Shown: positions 34,743-44,512, numbered from the stretch's first letter. The stretch: 64,000 nucleotides of DNA from an uncultured Flavobacteriales bacterium (GCA_937129365.1 CAKZNB010000020.1:1-64000), one strand, 5' to 3'. Notes: a model not told the origin generated them from the letters alone. A program made the numbers and translations.

Positions 34743-36566
34743 CTAAAACTCAAAGTCCAAATTCAATTTATCTTTCAAGTAAATAAGTTCAGGGTGTTGT
34801 TCAGCAAGTTTTTTGAATTTCTCTTTGTCGGTATATAGAAAAACCTCTTCTTTTTCTGATTTTACCAATTTTGCTTGCAATTGAATATGGTAATTATTCA
34901 ATTCCCTTTTTAAATGATCCAGAAATGTTTGTTTCTCTCGATTAAAATTATCAAAAAGTGTTTTATTATCCAACGTATGCTCTACCAAAAAACCTTCTTT
35001 CAGTATAGGTTCTTTAGAAGTTAATGCAGTATGAAGTGTTTTTTTGTTTTTCTCGTTCGCTTTCTCAGCATATTCTTTCCACTTTGCCATTAATTGCTCA
35101 AAACTGAATTCATCTTTATCCTTTCTCTCTTCTTCTTCAGAAGCAGCTTGTTTTTTCTCAAGAGTTTGTTTGATAGAAAAACCAGAAAAATTAGTGTTTT
35201 TTAGAACAGATTTAGCAGGCTCTATTTCTTGATTTGGTTCAGAAATAATATTTCTAACTTCTTCGGGTGAATCTAAGACTATTTCTTTCTCCTCAATTAT
35301 TGTTTTTTCTACAATAACTTTAGTTTCAATAGACGCGACAGGTTCTTTTTCCTTGTTGACTTCTGGTACAAGAATAGTTTCTTTCTCAATATGTGCAGAA
35401 ATTTCTTCATTTAATTCAACAGAAGAAATTATAGATTGTTCTTGAGTTTTTTCTTGAAACTTGGCAAATTCAGCAATAGTGGCTTCACTAATTACTGGAT
35501 TTTTTTTTTGCTCACTTTGAGTAAGTGAGCAGAGCTTAATTAAAGTTAATTCAACTAAGAGGCGTTGATTTTTTGAGGTTTTGTATTGAATATCGGCATC
35601 AGAAATCACATCCAAGCCTTTTACCAATAGTCTTACATCAGTAGCTTTTGCTTGCTCCAGGTATTTTTCTTTGATGCTGTCGCCAACTTCCATTAACTTA
35701 ACGGTTGCAGGATTTTTAGAAACCAATAAATCTCTAAAATGACTTCCAAGCCCGGTTAAAAAATGATGCCCATCAAACCCATGATCCAAAATATCATTAA
35801 AAGTGAGAAAACAATCAGCAATGCTATTGCTATTTATTGAGCCTATAATGTTAAAGTAGTATGAATAATCCAGCACATTTAAGTTTTGGATTACCGCTTC
35901 GTAAGTAACATTTCTGTTAGAAAAATTAACTATCTGATCAAAAATAGATAATGAATCTCTCAATGCCCCATCTGCTTTTTCAGCTATTACAAACAAAGCT
36001 TCTTTTTCGTAAGTAATTCCTTCTTTTTCAGCAATTTTCTCTAAATGAGAAACCATATCAGCAACCTTAATTCTACTAAAATTATATACCTGACATCTTG
36101 ATAAAATGGTAGGGATAATCTTGTGTTTTTCAGTAGTTGCTAGGATAAAAATAGCATGAGGTGGTGGCTCCTCTAATGTTTTCAAAAAAGCATTAAATGC
36201 TTGAGAAGACAACATATGAACCTCATCAATAATATATACTTTGTATTTACCAACTTGAGGCGGTATTCGAACTTGGTCAGTGATATATCTTATATCTTCC
36301 ACTGAATTGTTTGAAGCCGCATCCAATTCAAATATATTGAATGACAAATCTTCATTCTCTCCTAAGGAATCTTGATTTATGATTTTTGCAAAAATACGAG
36401 CACAGGAAGTTTTACCAACTCCTCGTGGTCCACAAAACAAATAAGCCTGAGCCATTTGTCCAGTCTTAATTGCATTCTCAAGTGTTGAAGTAATTGACTC
36501 TTGGCCAACAACACTATCAAAGGTATTTGGACGATATTTTCTTGCAGAAACTACAAATTCACTCAT
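34743..36566 (-). CDS. dnaX: DNA polymerase III subunits gamma/tau
   Basis: The clamp-loader ATPase, 607 aa. Walker A GPRGVGKTS (46-54), DEVH (114-117) and the sensor SRC (156-158) are intact. The four-cysteine zinc module usually found between Walker A and the ELDAASN segment is absent; NQDSLGENEDLSF stands in its place. Residues about 375-500 form a charged, low-complexity linker typical of tau, and the last 130 residues form a folded C-terminal domain. HU lies convergent across the repeat cluster. Confidence 0.95.
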   Translation of the reverse strand: MSEFVVSARKYRPNTFDSVVGQESITSTLENAIKTGQMAQAYLFCGPRGVGKTSCARIFAKIINQDSLGENEDLSFNIFELDAASNNSVEDIRYITDQVRIPPQVGKYKVYIIDEVHMLSSQAFNAFLKTLEEPPPHAIFILATTEKHKIIPTILSRCQVYNFSRIKVADMVSHLEKIAEKEGITYEKEALFVIAEKADGALRDSLSIFDQIVNFSNRNVTYEAVIQNLNVLDYSYYFNIIGSINSNSIADCFLTFNDILDHGFDGHHFLTGLGSHFRDLLVSKNPATVKLMEVGDSIKEKYLEQAKATDVRLLVKGLDVISDADIQYKTSKNQRLLVELTLIKLCSLTQSEQKKNPVISEATIAEFAKFQEKTQEQSIISSVELNEEISAHIEKETILVPEVNKEKEPVASIETKVIVEKTIIEEKEIVLDSPEEVRNIISEPNQEIEPAKSVLKNTNFSGFSIKQTLEKKQAASEEEERKDKDEFSFEQLMAKWKEYAEKANEKNKKTLHTALTSKEPILKEGFLVEHTLDNKTLFDNFNREKQTFLDHLKRELNNYHIQLQAKLVKSEKEEVFLYTDKEKFKKLAEQHPELIYLKDKLNLDFEF

Positions 36567-36768
36567 GGAGTAAAAATAGTATAATTCTATAAGTTTAAAA
36601 GTAAAATCAAGTCAATTTTAATTAACAAATTAATGGTTTTTGTTCAAAGAAAAAAAGGAGAATAAAATTGCTGTGTTTTTTACATTTTTTAAGAGATAAA
36701 TAAAGGATTTTCCAGTATATTTAACCCTAGCATAATAATTAACATAAATACCTTAATATATAATACCC

Positions 36769-38145
36769 ATGGCAAAAGATGATTTTGATTTATTGTCTCA
36801 ATTAGGAGGCAAACAAAAAGTAGACGAATTAAAAGCAAAGATTGAAAAGAAAAAATCAATTGATATTTTATCTAAACTAGATGAAATAGAAAGTAAGATT
36901 GAAACTGCTGCAAACGACAACAAATCACAAGAAGAAATTGTTGCCGATATAATTGATTCAAATTTTGAAACGATTAACAGTGACGTTCAAGAATCTGAGC
37001 AAGATTTACAAGAATTGATGCTTCACTTACGTTCAATGCTGGATAATGCTGGAGGGGAATTTTCTAAACTTCAGGAACTTAACGAAGATGAATTAAAATT
37101 AGTTGCAAAAGCAAAAGAAGAATTATCAGATGCGGAAAGTGCTCTGAGAAAAGCGGAAGGCATGAGCAATGCTTGGAATATTTTGTTTGGGTATAAAAAC
37201 AGCCGAGTAAAAAGTACCAAAGCTGAATTAGAAAAAGAAATTGCAGAGCTTAAAGAAGCAGAAGTAGATGCTAATAAATCCTACCGAAACAGACTGAGAA
37301 ATGCGGATATGGAAGAATCTCTTCAGCGAATCATCTCTCAAGTGCAAGGAATGACTGGGATTATAGAAACGATGGTAGAAGATACTGATGTTCAAATTCA
37401 AGCTCTTAAGAATAGAAAAGAATTAGCTTTTGGTACCAAAGAAAAAGCTGCTGAAGTAATGAAAGCCCGTAAATCGGACTTAGAAACTTTAGAAGAAACT
37501 CTAAAAAGAGAAGAAACTGCATTGACAGAGTTTCAAAATAATTCTCCTGAATACACTGAGCAAGAAAAGAAAATTGCTGACTTTCGTGAAGAAAGAGCAG
37601 AATTGAAAGGGAAATACAACATTGCTTTAGGTATTTTCCAATCGAAAGAAAGATTTGTGGAGCAAATAGTGGTTCACCTTGAGGCACAGACTGTTACTAA
37701 AAACAACCTAAAACAATTGATAGGTCAATTGAAATCGGATACTGAGGAAAGAATAACAACCTATGAATCTGGATTGCAATTGGTAAAAGCTGCTACAGCT
37801 CAAGAAGCTGCTTCAATTTATGAAGATGCAGGTGCAAAAACGGATCAAAAAATTACTGAAATTGCTGCTAAAGTGTTAGTTGGTTCTGAGAAGGATAGAA
37901 TTGAAAGAATCAAAAAGCATCCTAACAGAATGACTGAACTACACAGCGTATTAGTTGGATTGGCTGAGGCTACTGCTAAGTTTAAAGCAGAAGATAAAAA
38001 ACTAATGCAAGAACATGCGGATAAATTTGGAATTGATGTAACAGAAACATTTTCATTTAACCACGAAGGAGATGATACACCAAAAAGGGATGACTCTGCT
38101 CCTGCTCCAAAAGGAGATGGAGGTGTGGATGGATTGATGGACTAA
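36769..38145 (+). CDS. Cytoplasmic coiled-coil protein of unknown function
   Basis: A 458-aa protein with no signal peptide. After a start FDLLSQLGGKQKVDELK it is dominated by long charged coiled-coil segments (about 60-130, 150-185, 205-275 and 280-335), with a helical C-terminal domain (QLVKAATAQEAASIYEDAG) and a glycine-rich tail ending GGVDGLMD. The overall helical layout is loosely like TelA-type toxic-anion resistance proteins, but I see no decisive motif and treat that only as a possibility. Upstream, TATATTTA (36716-36723) is a near -7 match. It heads a three-gene unit. Confidence 0.8.
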   Translation: MAKDDFDLLSQLGGKQKVDELKAKIEKKKSIDILSKLDEIESKIETAANDNKSQEEIVADIIDSNFETINSDVQESEQDLQELMLHLRSMLDNAGGEFSKLQELNEDELKLVAKAKEELSDAESALRKAEGMSNAWNILFGYKNSRVKSTKAELEKEIAELKEAEVDANKSYRNRLRNADMEESLQRIISQVQGMTGIIETMVEDTDVQIQALKNRKELAFGTKEKAAEVMKARKSDLETLEETLKREETALTEFQNNSPEYTEQEKKIADFREERAELKGKYNIALGIFQSKERFVEQIVVHLEAQTVTKNNLKQLIGQLKSDTEERITTYESGLQLVKAATAQEAASIYEDAGAKTDQKITEIAAKVLVGSEKDRIERIKKHPNRMTELHSVLVGLAEATAKFKAEDKKLMQEHADKFGIDVTETFSFNHEGDDTPKRDDSAPAPKGDGGVDGLMD

Positions 38146-38151
38146 CTTTCG

Positions 38152-38186
38152 TTAGATTATAGAGATTAGATGAAAGATTTTAGACA
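38152..38186. repeat. Left heptad array (consensus TTAGATN, five units)
   Basis: TTAGATT, ATAGAGA, TTAGATG, AAAGATT, TTAGACA follow one another in 7-base register. The array starts 7 bases after the coiled-coil gene stop and runs into the first codons of the next gene, whose ATG lies within the third unit. The opposite-orientation array is at 39302-39351. Confidence 0.6.
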
Positions 38187-39300
38187 TATTATAAAAGTAA
38201 ATAAGCTGGTCGTTTTGGCTGGCTTATTTTTTATGTTTAATTCTCAAATATCAGCTCAAGACTCAATTCCTAAATCTTTTTATCCTTACCATAAATTTAA
38301 TTTTCAGGAAAAAGATTATTCTTATATACCAGATTACTATCAAAAAATTAGCAAAAATGGGAATTATATATGGGTTGAAAATTATTTAGGAAACGGACAT
38401 ACTAAAAAATATAATTTAAGATTTGAAAAAAAAATATTTCGAAAACCAATAGTTTATGTGGATAGTTCAATTAGTTATTACACCAATAAGATTATAAGAG
38501 ATTCATTAGGCAGGATAACTAAAGTTATCGCAATCCAAGATTCAATAAAGTATACTGATTCAACAGTTTACGATTCTATAGGCAGGGTTATTTATCATTG
38601 TAATAAAAAAAATGATTTTAGAATATTGTTGTTGCTGATAGATACAATTGGCTATAAGAGAAATACAATAAATGAGTATAAACTTTTAAATTACAAAGAG
38701 AATTTTTACTCACTTATTGGTTCAGACGGAACAAAATTAGTCTTGAATAATAATAATTACATTATTAAAAGACAAAATAATACAAACTTTTATAATCCTA
38801 TTTATGACTCAATTTTTTATGAGTTTGTAAAAGACACTTTGTTTTATTCCGGGTATCAAAAAGACCATTTAGATTCAAACGGTTATTATTTAAAATATGA
38901 TGTAACTTTAGTCGGTGATAAAATATTGAGTGAACGTCATTACCATAGAAATAAATATACTAATGTGGTTTCACTATATAATCTAAATCAAAACTTTTAT
39001 GATTCTCATGGTAAACTCATATTTAACAAGAATGGTCTTTATGATTATTTTATTACCTTAAATATATATGATGATTTTAGTGGAGAATTAAGTAAAACAA
39101 TCCTAACCAATACCTCTAATCTTCAAGGTAAAGGTTATTCTTTTACTAATTCCTTTTATTATTTTACGCAAGAAAATTCCCGAAGTTTAAATGAAATAAT
39201 AATGAATCGATTATTTGAGAATATGAGTTTAAAAAAACAAAGAAGATTCTACATAAGAAAGAGGAAAGGAAAGGAAAATTATGTGTTAAGAGGATATTAA
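38170..39300 (+). CDS. Secreted protein of unknown function, flanked by inverted heptad arrays
   Basis: A 376-aa product with an N-terminal signal (LVVLAGLFFMFNSQISA, cleavage before QDS). The mature protein is rich in Tyr, Asn and Lys and contains two short YD-repeat-like phrases (RDSLGRITKV and YDSIGRVIYH), a pattern seen in cell-surface repeat proteins. No family is recognised. Its composition is more AT-rich and Tyr/Asn-rich than its neighbours, and the first six codons derive from a heptad array with the matching inverted array immediately after the stop. This suggests insertion between two genes that may otherwise be adjacent. Confidence 0.75.
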   Translation: MKDFRHIIKVNKLVVLAGLFFMFNSQISAQDSIPKSFYPYHKFNFQEKDYSYIPDYYQKISKNGNYIWVENYLGNGHTKKYNLRFEKKIFRKPIVYVDSSISYYTNKIIRDSLGRITKVIAIQDSIKYTDSTVYDSIGRVIYHCNKKNDFRILLLLIDTIGYKRNTINEYKLLNYKENFYSLIGSDGTKLVLNNNNYIIKRQNNTNFYNPIYDSIFYEFVKDTLFYSGYQKDHLDSNGYYLKYDVTLVGDKILSERHYHRNKYTNVVSLYNLNQNFYDSHGKLIFNKNGLYDYFITLNIYDDFSGELSKTILTNTSNLQGKGYSFTNSFYYFTQENSRSLNEIIMNRLFENMSLKKQRRFYIRKRKGKENYVLRGY

Positions 39301-39301
39301 A

Positions 39302-39351
39302 ATCTTTGTTCTAAAATCTAACATCTATTATCTGAGAATCTAATATCTTTA
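39302..39351. repeat. Right heptad array (consensus ATCTAAN, seven units)
   Basis: ATCTTTG, TTCTAAA, ATCTAAC, ATCTATT, ATCTGAG, (A) ATCTAAT, ATCTTTA: seven units with one extra base. The consensus is the reverse complement of the left array. The last units also supply TATCTTTA (39344-39351), a near match to the -7 promoter element for the next gene. Confidence 0.65.
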
Positions 39352-39355
39352 CAAA

Positions 39356-40447
39356 GTGAAAACCATAGACATCATCGATAATTTTGGGGAACTGGACAGC
39401 GTTCGGTTTGAAACGACTGACCAATACATTGAATATTTCGATTTTATAAAAAATGCCTTTAATCGATTAATTGAATCCTTAAAATCTCGTTCGGCTGATA
39501 ATCCTATTGAAATTGCTATTCTCAAAGATTTTCTTCAGAAATACTTAAACACAGTTGAGATACTGAGATTGAAATATCTATTTGATTCGGATAATAAAAT
39601 GGCTATTGATCTTACTGATTCTAGCTTCCCTAATTATCTAGAATTAAGAAAATTGGATAGCGAAAAAGAGAAAGCTAAAACTGTTTTGAGCAAACTAGCT
39701 TCTAAAGATTCTTTGAAGCAAGAGGTTTTGGATTATATGTTTGAGCGAAAAGCACAACCTTTACATCTATTAAAAAAATTAGGAAAAATAACGTATCACG
39801 AAGCTCTCCAGAACGAACCTCACATGGGATTGTACAATCCTGGGAGCATGCACGAGATTGGTAAAAACAAAAAAGGACAGAAAAAATATCTCTACAACTG
39901 GGCTAGTTATGATAGTATGACTAACCGTCCTTTTATCTATATTTTAGCGTTTGAATTCACTAATAATACCATCAATTTACAGAAAGAAGGGTTGGCCGCT
40001 TTTGAGGATATAATCAAAAAACATTCGCATAATTCTTCGCCCTTAAAGGTAATAGCTACAGAAATTGATAATGCTGCGGAATCGATTAAACCTAAGATAC
40101 TTAAGCGAATTGACATTGGTCCTATTTATTGTAAATATTCTAAAGAAAATCATGAAATAAGTAAGATTGTACAAGAAAAAATGAGTGATGAAGATTACGC
40201 ATTTTTCTATACTTCGGAAATTGTAAATTCTGTGGGTGAAAAAGAAGAAAAAGCGGGAGGAATATTTTCTTCAACCAAACAGTTGAGGCAAATTTTCTTT
40301 GTGGATGAACGTAACATTGATTCATTGGAAAGACATGTATCTGAAGTAAATCATTACTTGATTGGAACCCATAAAGTAGTTCAGTATTTGACTGCTAATA
40401 AGCCTGAGTACATTAATAAATTGAAGATTCCACCGATTGTTTTTTAG
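39356..40447 (+). CDS. Hypothetical cytoplasmic protein
   Basis: A 363-aa soluble protein starting at GTG 39356, 4 bases after a -7-like box inside the heptad array; no in-frame ATG precedes it. It is mainly helical in the first 130 residues, with a mixed alpha/beta second half (YNWASYDSMTNRPFIYILAFEF, KRIDIGPIYCKYS). I recognise no family. Because its neighbour two genes upstream is a cytoplasmic coiled-coil protein, the two may act together, which is inference from order only. Confidence 0.75.
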   Translation: MKTIDIIDNFGELDSVRFETTDQYIEYFDFIKNAFNRLIESLKSRSADNPIEIAILKDFLQKYLNTVEILRLKYLFDSDNKMAIDLTDSSFPNYLELRKLDSEKEKAKTVLSKLASKDSLKQEVLDYMFERKAQPLHLLKKLGKITYHEALQNEPHMGLYNPGSMHEIGKNKKGQKKYLYNWASYDSMTNRPFIYILAFEFTNNTINLQKEGLAAFEDIIKKHSHNSSPLKVIATEIDNAAESIKPKILKRIDIGPIYCKYSKENHEISKIVQEKMSDEDYAFFYTSEIVNSVGEKEEKAGGIFSSTKQLRQIFFVDERNIDSLERHVSEVNHYLIGTHKVVQYLTANKPEYINKLKIPPIVF

Positions 40448-40460
40448 AGCAAAGCCACAT

Positions 40461-40554
40461 CTCGACACAATTTCGATAAAAAATCGAAATCACTCGATAT
40501 GACAAATTGTTTTATAGTATTTCACCTGTCATTCCCATGAAAATGGGAATGACA
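40461..40554. repeat. Two palindromic intergenic repeats between convergent genes
   Basis: Unit 1: ATTTCGAT (40470-40477), loop AAAAA, ATCGAAAT (40483-40490), with flanking CTCGACA and CTCGATATGACA. Unit 2: TGTCATTCCCAT (40527-40538), loop GAAA, ATGGGAATGACA (40543-40554), a perfect 12-bp stem. Unit 2 shares its ends with the repeats at 34519-34693. Placed between two convergent genes, they may also act as transcript ends. Confidence 0.75.
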
Positions 40555-40572
40555 TTGAAAAAAATATAAAAC

Positions 40573-41775
40573 CTACTCAAAATCAGCATACAACAAATAC
40601 TTCTTTCTCATTATTTTATAGGTTTCCAGGTCGTTTTGCCAAGACAATCTAATTTCCTCAATTGATTTTTGTGCTTCTATTTGCTTTCTCATAGAATCTG
40701 TTCCAGCAAGCAAATCAAAAAAGGAAGCACGAGTAATAAACTTACCATTTGTTTTCTCGTTCATGCCTACCAACCAATGCAAATACAATTGTTTTGTGTT
40801 TCTGATATACAACAATCCAAACATACTCAAATTGTAACCATGACAAGTCTTTCCTTTGTGTTTAGGACTTTTAGAACCGCCATTTGGAGCTGGAATAAAA
40901 GAAAATTCAGTGGAATCTATAAAAGGTGAACCTATTACTTGAAACGGTAAATCTGTTCCTCTTCCTACACTTACAGAAGTTCCTTCAAAAAAACATATAG
41001 ATGGGTATAAATACACCGAAGACATATTGGGTAAATTGGGCGATGGAGCTACAGGTAATTTGTAAAAATCTGTATGCTCATAATTAAGACTTTTTACAAC
41101 TTCTAATTCACATTTAATTCCGTTTTTTAACCAACCTTCTCCGTTTATCATTTTTGCCAACTCACCTACCGTAAGTCCATGAACCACAGGTATTTTGTGT
41201 TTACCAACAAAAGACTCAAACTTAGGATTTAAAACTGGTCCGTCTACATAAAAACCATTTGGGTTTGGTCTATCAAAAACGAGTATCTTTTTACCATTTT
41301 CAGCAGCAGCTTCCATTACATAATGTAATGTAGAAATGTAGGTATAGAACCTCGCCCCTACATCTTGAATATCAAAAATGATAACATCCAAATCACTAAT
41401 TTGTTCCTTGGTTGGTTTTTTATTTTTACCATACAAAGAAACAATAGGCAATCCAGTTTTAATGTCTTTGGATGATTTTACATGTTCTCCTGCCGAAGCT
41501 GTTCCTCTAAATCCATGTTCTGGAGAAAATACTTTTTTTACCTCAATTCCTAAACTTAATAGAGAATCTACCAAATGAGTTTTACCAATTACCGTAGTTT
41601 GGTTAGCAACTATTCCTACCCTTTTGTTTTTAAGTGAGTTAACATAAATTTCTGTTCTTTCAGCTCCTGTAATTATAGTGGTATCATAATTCACAGAAAA
41701 CAACATATCTTGGGAAATGGAGTTAATTCCGAAACAAAAACAAAAAGACAAAAATAGGATTGTGGCTTTCTTCAT
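40573..41775 (-). CDS. DUF1343 / NamZ-type exo-beta-N-acetylmuramidase
   Basis: The DUF1343 family includes NamZ of Bacillus subtilis, an exo-acting N-acetylmuramidase that recycles peptidoglycan fragments. The 400-aa product has a signal peptide (about 1-21) and the family blocks FSPEHGFRG, FDIQDVGARFYTY and FDRPNPNG. In Gram-negative Bacteroidota it would work in the periplasm. It is transcribed alone, divergent from the FtsX-like gene. Enzyme activity is inferred from the family. Confidence 0.9.
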   Translation of the reverse strand: MKKATILFLSFCFCFGINSISQDMLFSVNYDTTIITGAERTEIYVNSLKNKRVGIVANQTTVIGKTHLVDSLLSLGIEVKKVFSPEHGFRGTASAGEHVKSSKDIKTGLPIVSLYGKNKKPTKEQISDLDVIIFDIQDVGARFYTYISTLHYVMEAAAENGKKILVFDRPNPNGFYVDGPVLNPKFESFVGKHKIPVVHGLTVGELAKMINGEGWLKNGIKCELEVVKSLNYEHTDFYKLPVAPSPNLPNMSSVYLYPSICFFEGTSVSVGRGTDLPFQVIGSPFIDSTEFSFIPAPNGGSKSPKHKGKTCHGYNLSMFGLLYIRNTKQLYLHWLVGMNEKTNGKFITRASFFDLLAGTDSMRKQIEAQKSIEEIRLSWQNDLETYKIMRKKYLLYADFE

Positions 41776-41819
41776 AATTTGTGTAATTTTAGCAGTCTAT
41801 AATATTAAAACACTTAATC

Positions 41820-43469
41820 TTGACCAGCAAATTTATTTCAAATAAACTTAGAAAAGAACTGAGCTCAGGAAATAAATTTTCTAAACCCATAATTAAGGTA
41901 GCAATTGTGAGTATTGCAATAAGTATGCTAGTTATGCTTATCGCTATATCAGTAGTTCGTGGGTTCCAGAGAGAGATAAAAAATAAGGTAGTTAATTTTT
42001 CTTCACACATTCAAATTACTGAGGGTGGAACTAATTTTAGCTTAGAAACTACTCCTATTAAAAAAAATCAAGAGTTTTATTCTAATTTAAAAAATGACCC
42101 TGAAATAAAGCATATTCAGACTTTTGCAACCAAAGGAGGAATTATCCAATCAAATCCAGATACAGTTGAATACGAAAATGAAACCAAAATTAACAGGGAT
42201 ATTGAAGGAATTATTTTTAAAGGAGTAAACTCCGATTTTAATTGGCAAAATATTGAAGATAAAATAGTTGAAGGGAGTTTTTTTCGGATTAATGATAATG
42301 AAACTAACGATAGTATTCTTATTTCAACCTATTTAGCTGATAGACTTAAACTAAAGATAAATAACAAAATTAGAGGGTATTTTTTTAATGGTAAAAAACC
42401 AATTATTCGTCCATTTGTAATCAGTGGAATCTATGAAACTGGACTAGAAGAGTTTGATAATCAATTTGTATTTGCAGACATTAAACACATCCAGAAACTC
42501 AATGGCTGGGGAATTGAAACCTCATTGTTTTTGGAGTTAACTCCTAAGAATAATAAAATAGTTATTTCTGCTAACACCATTGGAGGAAATGAAAATTATC
42601 AATACAAATTTGGTTCAAGACCCTTTTCAAACTATAATACAATTAGCTTTTGTGCAACTAAGGACACTACAATTCAAGTAATTAGCACCGATTTTAGTTT
42701 AAATACAATTACGCTAAAAAGTGAAGCTTTATCAATTCCAGATACTGCTTGGTTAGAAATTAACGTAAATTCAACTGATGGAAATTGTGTGACTGCAGAT
42801 TTGGAATTTGAATACGAATCAATTAATGATTCTACTAGAAAATATATAGGGTCTAATGGCGAAATCACCACCACATTGCATACCAGTGGAGGGAGTATGA
42901 AAAATTATGTGGGTGGTTTTGAAATTTTTATTAATGACTTTAATGAACTAGAAAATCAAGAAATTAGCATTAGTCAACAAACTAGTCCATTTCTTAAAAT
43001 TTCAAAAATCACAGATTTGGAAAGTGAAATTTTTGGTTGGTTAAATGTGTTGGATACAAATGCAATTATCATTATTATTTTGATGATAATGGTAGCAGTA
43101 ATCAACATTATTTCTCTTCTATTAGTAATAATTGTAGAAAAAATAAGCATGATTGGAATTATGAAATCTTTTGGATCAACTAACCGAGTAATTCAAGAAA
43201 TTTTTGTGCGATTAGGATTGCATATTCTGCTCAAAGGAATGTTAATCGGGAATGGGATTGCATTAATTTTCATTTTTTTACAAAAAACTTTTGGTTTCAT
43301 CACTTTACCACAAGACAAATATTATTTATCCAAAGTTCCATTAGGATTTGAATGGGGAGAATTCATTTTAATCAACTTGGTAACTTTTGTATTTGGAATT
43401 TTAATATTGATAATCACCTCTTTGTTTATTGCCAAAATAACTCCCGTAAAAGCAATTAAATTCAACTAA
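41820..43469 (+). CDS. FtsX-like ABC transporter permease (LolC/E or MacB-like)
   Basis: A 549-aa membrane protein: one N-terminal helix (about 21-45, IIKVAIVSIAISMLVMLIAIS), a large periplasmic domain, then three C-terminal helices (about 410-435, 460-485, 515-540), the FtsX permease plan. It begins TTG at 41820; the next ATG falls inside helix 1, so TTG is needed for the usual cytoplasmic start SKFISNKLRKE. It is longer than LolC/E (about 400 aa) because of an extended periplasmic domain around 220-380. No ATPase gene is adjacent. It is 1 base from the next gene. Likely lipoprotein release or export, substrate unknown. Confidence 0.87.
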   Translation: MTSKFISNKLRKELSSGNKFSKPIIKVAIVSIAISMLVMLIAISVVRGFQREIKNKVVNFSSHIQITEGGTNFSLETTPIKKNQEFYSNLKNDPEIKHIQTFATKGGIIQSNPDTVEYENETKINRDIEGIIFKGVNSDFNWQNIEDKIVEGSFFRINDNETNDSILISTYLADRLKLKINNKIRGYFFNGKKPIIRPFVISGIYETGLEEFDNQFVFADIKHIQKLNGWGIETSLFLELTPKNNKIVISANTIGGNENYQYKFGSRPFSNYNTISFCATKDTTIQVISTDFSLNTITLKSEALSIPDTAWLEINVNSTDGNCVTADLEFEYESINDSTRKYIGSNGEITTTLHTSGGSMKNYVGGFEIFINDFNELENQEISISQQTSPFLKISKITDLESEIFGWLNVLDTNAIIIIILMIMVAVINIISLLLVIIVEKISMIGIMKSFGSTNRVIQEIFVRLGLHILLKGMLIGNGIALIFIFLQKTFGFITLPQDKYYLSKVPLGFEWGEFILINLVTFVFGILILIITSLFIAKITPVKAIKFN

Positions 43470-43470
43470 A

Positions 43471-44496
43471 ATGAAAGCAGTTTTTTTAACAAAATACGGT
43501 AAATCCATTGAAAATTTCGAAATCAGAGAAATTGACAAACCAATTATCGAAAATGGAGAAGTATTGATTGATTGTGAAGGCTTTGGATTAAATTATGCAG
43601 ATGTAATGGCACGACAAGGTTTATACAAAGGAGCTCCACCATTACCTTGTGTGTTGGGGTATGATGTGGTTGGAAAAGTTACAGAAGTGGCTGATGAGGA
43701 AAATAAACATTGGATTGGAAAACGAGTTGTTGGGTTAACAAGATTTGATGGTTATGCAGAATTTGCAAAAACCAAAGTAACTGCCATTGCCGAAGTTCCA
43801 GCTGATTGGAGTATTGCTGAAGCTACAGCAATTGCTACACAATACTGTACCGCATATTATGCAAGCCAATATGTTACAAATTTACATGCTGGAGATAAAG
43901 TATTAATACACGCAGCGGCAGGGGGTGTGGGAACAGCTCTTACTCAAATTGCCAAGTCAAAAGGATGCGAAGTGTATGGATTAACTAGTTCTGAGGCCAA
44001 GTTTGATTATTTGAAAAAAAATGGAGTAGATTTTCCAATTAACCTTACTACTTCTAAATACCAAGACCAATTTTTAGAGAAATCAAAAGGCAAAAAAGCA
44101 GATGTGATTTTTAATTCTATTGGGGGCGAATCCATTAAAGAAGACTTTAGGATTTTGTCTGTGGGAGGAAGATTAGTGAATTATGGAGCGGCAAGTATTT
44201 CTGGAAAAAAACCCAATTTATTTACTTTGCTAGGGTTACTTAGAAAAACTAAAAAAGTAAAGCCATTAAAATTACTCGGAAAATCTTCAGGAATTATTGG
44301 AGTAAATATGCTTTCGGTTGGGGATGTAAAACCAGAAGTGGTAAGCCATTGCATGAGGGAAGTCATTAAACTCATCAAAGATAATCCATCAATAAAACCC
44401 ATATCTGGCGGAGAATTTTCGGTGAAGGATGTTACCAAAGCTCATGATTTATTGGCAAGTAGAAAATCTACTGGAAAGATTGGGGTGAGGTGGTAA
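43471..44496 (+). CDS. Zinc-independent medium-chain dehydrogenase/quinone oxidoreductase (VAT-1/QOR-like)
   Basis: A 341-aa NAD(P)-dependent oxidoreductase. The GroES-like N-terminal half contains GFGLNYADVMARQGLY and LGYDVVGKV, and the Rossmann half contains AAAGGVGTALTQIA followed by FNSIGGES. Zinc-binding cysteines of alcohol dehydrogenases are lacking. Members reduce quinones or enones. It starts 1 base after the FtsX-like gene, suggesting coupled expression, although no functional link is evident. Confidence 0.88.
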   Translation: MKAVFLTKYGKSIENFEIREIDKPIIENGEVLIDCEGFGLNYADVMARQGLYKGAPPLPCVLGYDVVGKVTEVADEENKHWIGKRVVGLTRFDGYAEFAKTKVTAIAEVPADWSIAEATAIATQYCTAYYASQYVTNLHAGDKVLIHAAAGGVGTALTQIAKSKGCEVYGLTSSEAKFDYLKKNGVDFPINLTTSKYQDQFLEKSKGKKADVIFNSIGGESIKEDFRILSVGGRLVNYGAASISGKKPNLFTLLGLLRKTKKVKPLKLLGKSSGIIGVNMLSVGDVKPEVVSHCMREVIKLIKDNPSIKPISGGEFSVKDVTKAHDLLASRKSTGKIGVRW

Positions 44497-44512
44497 ATTA
44501 AAATGGTAAAGA

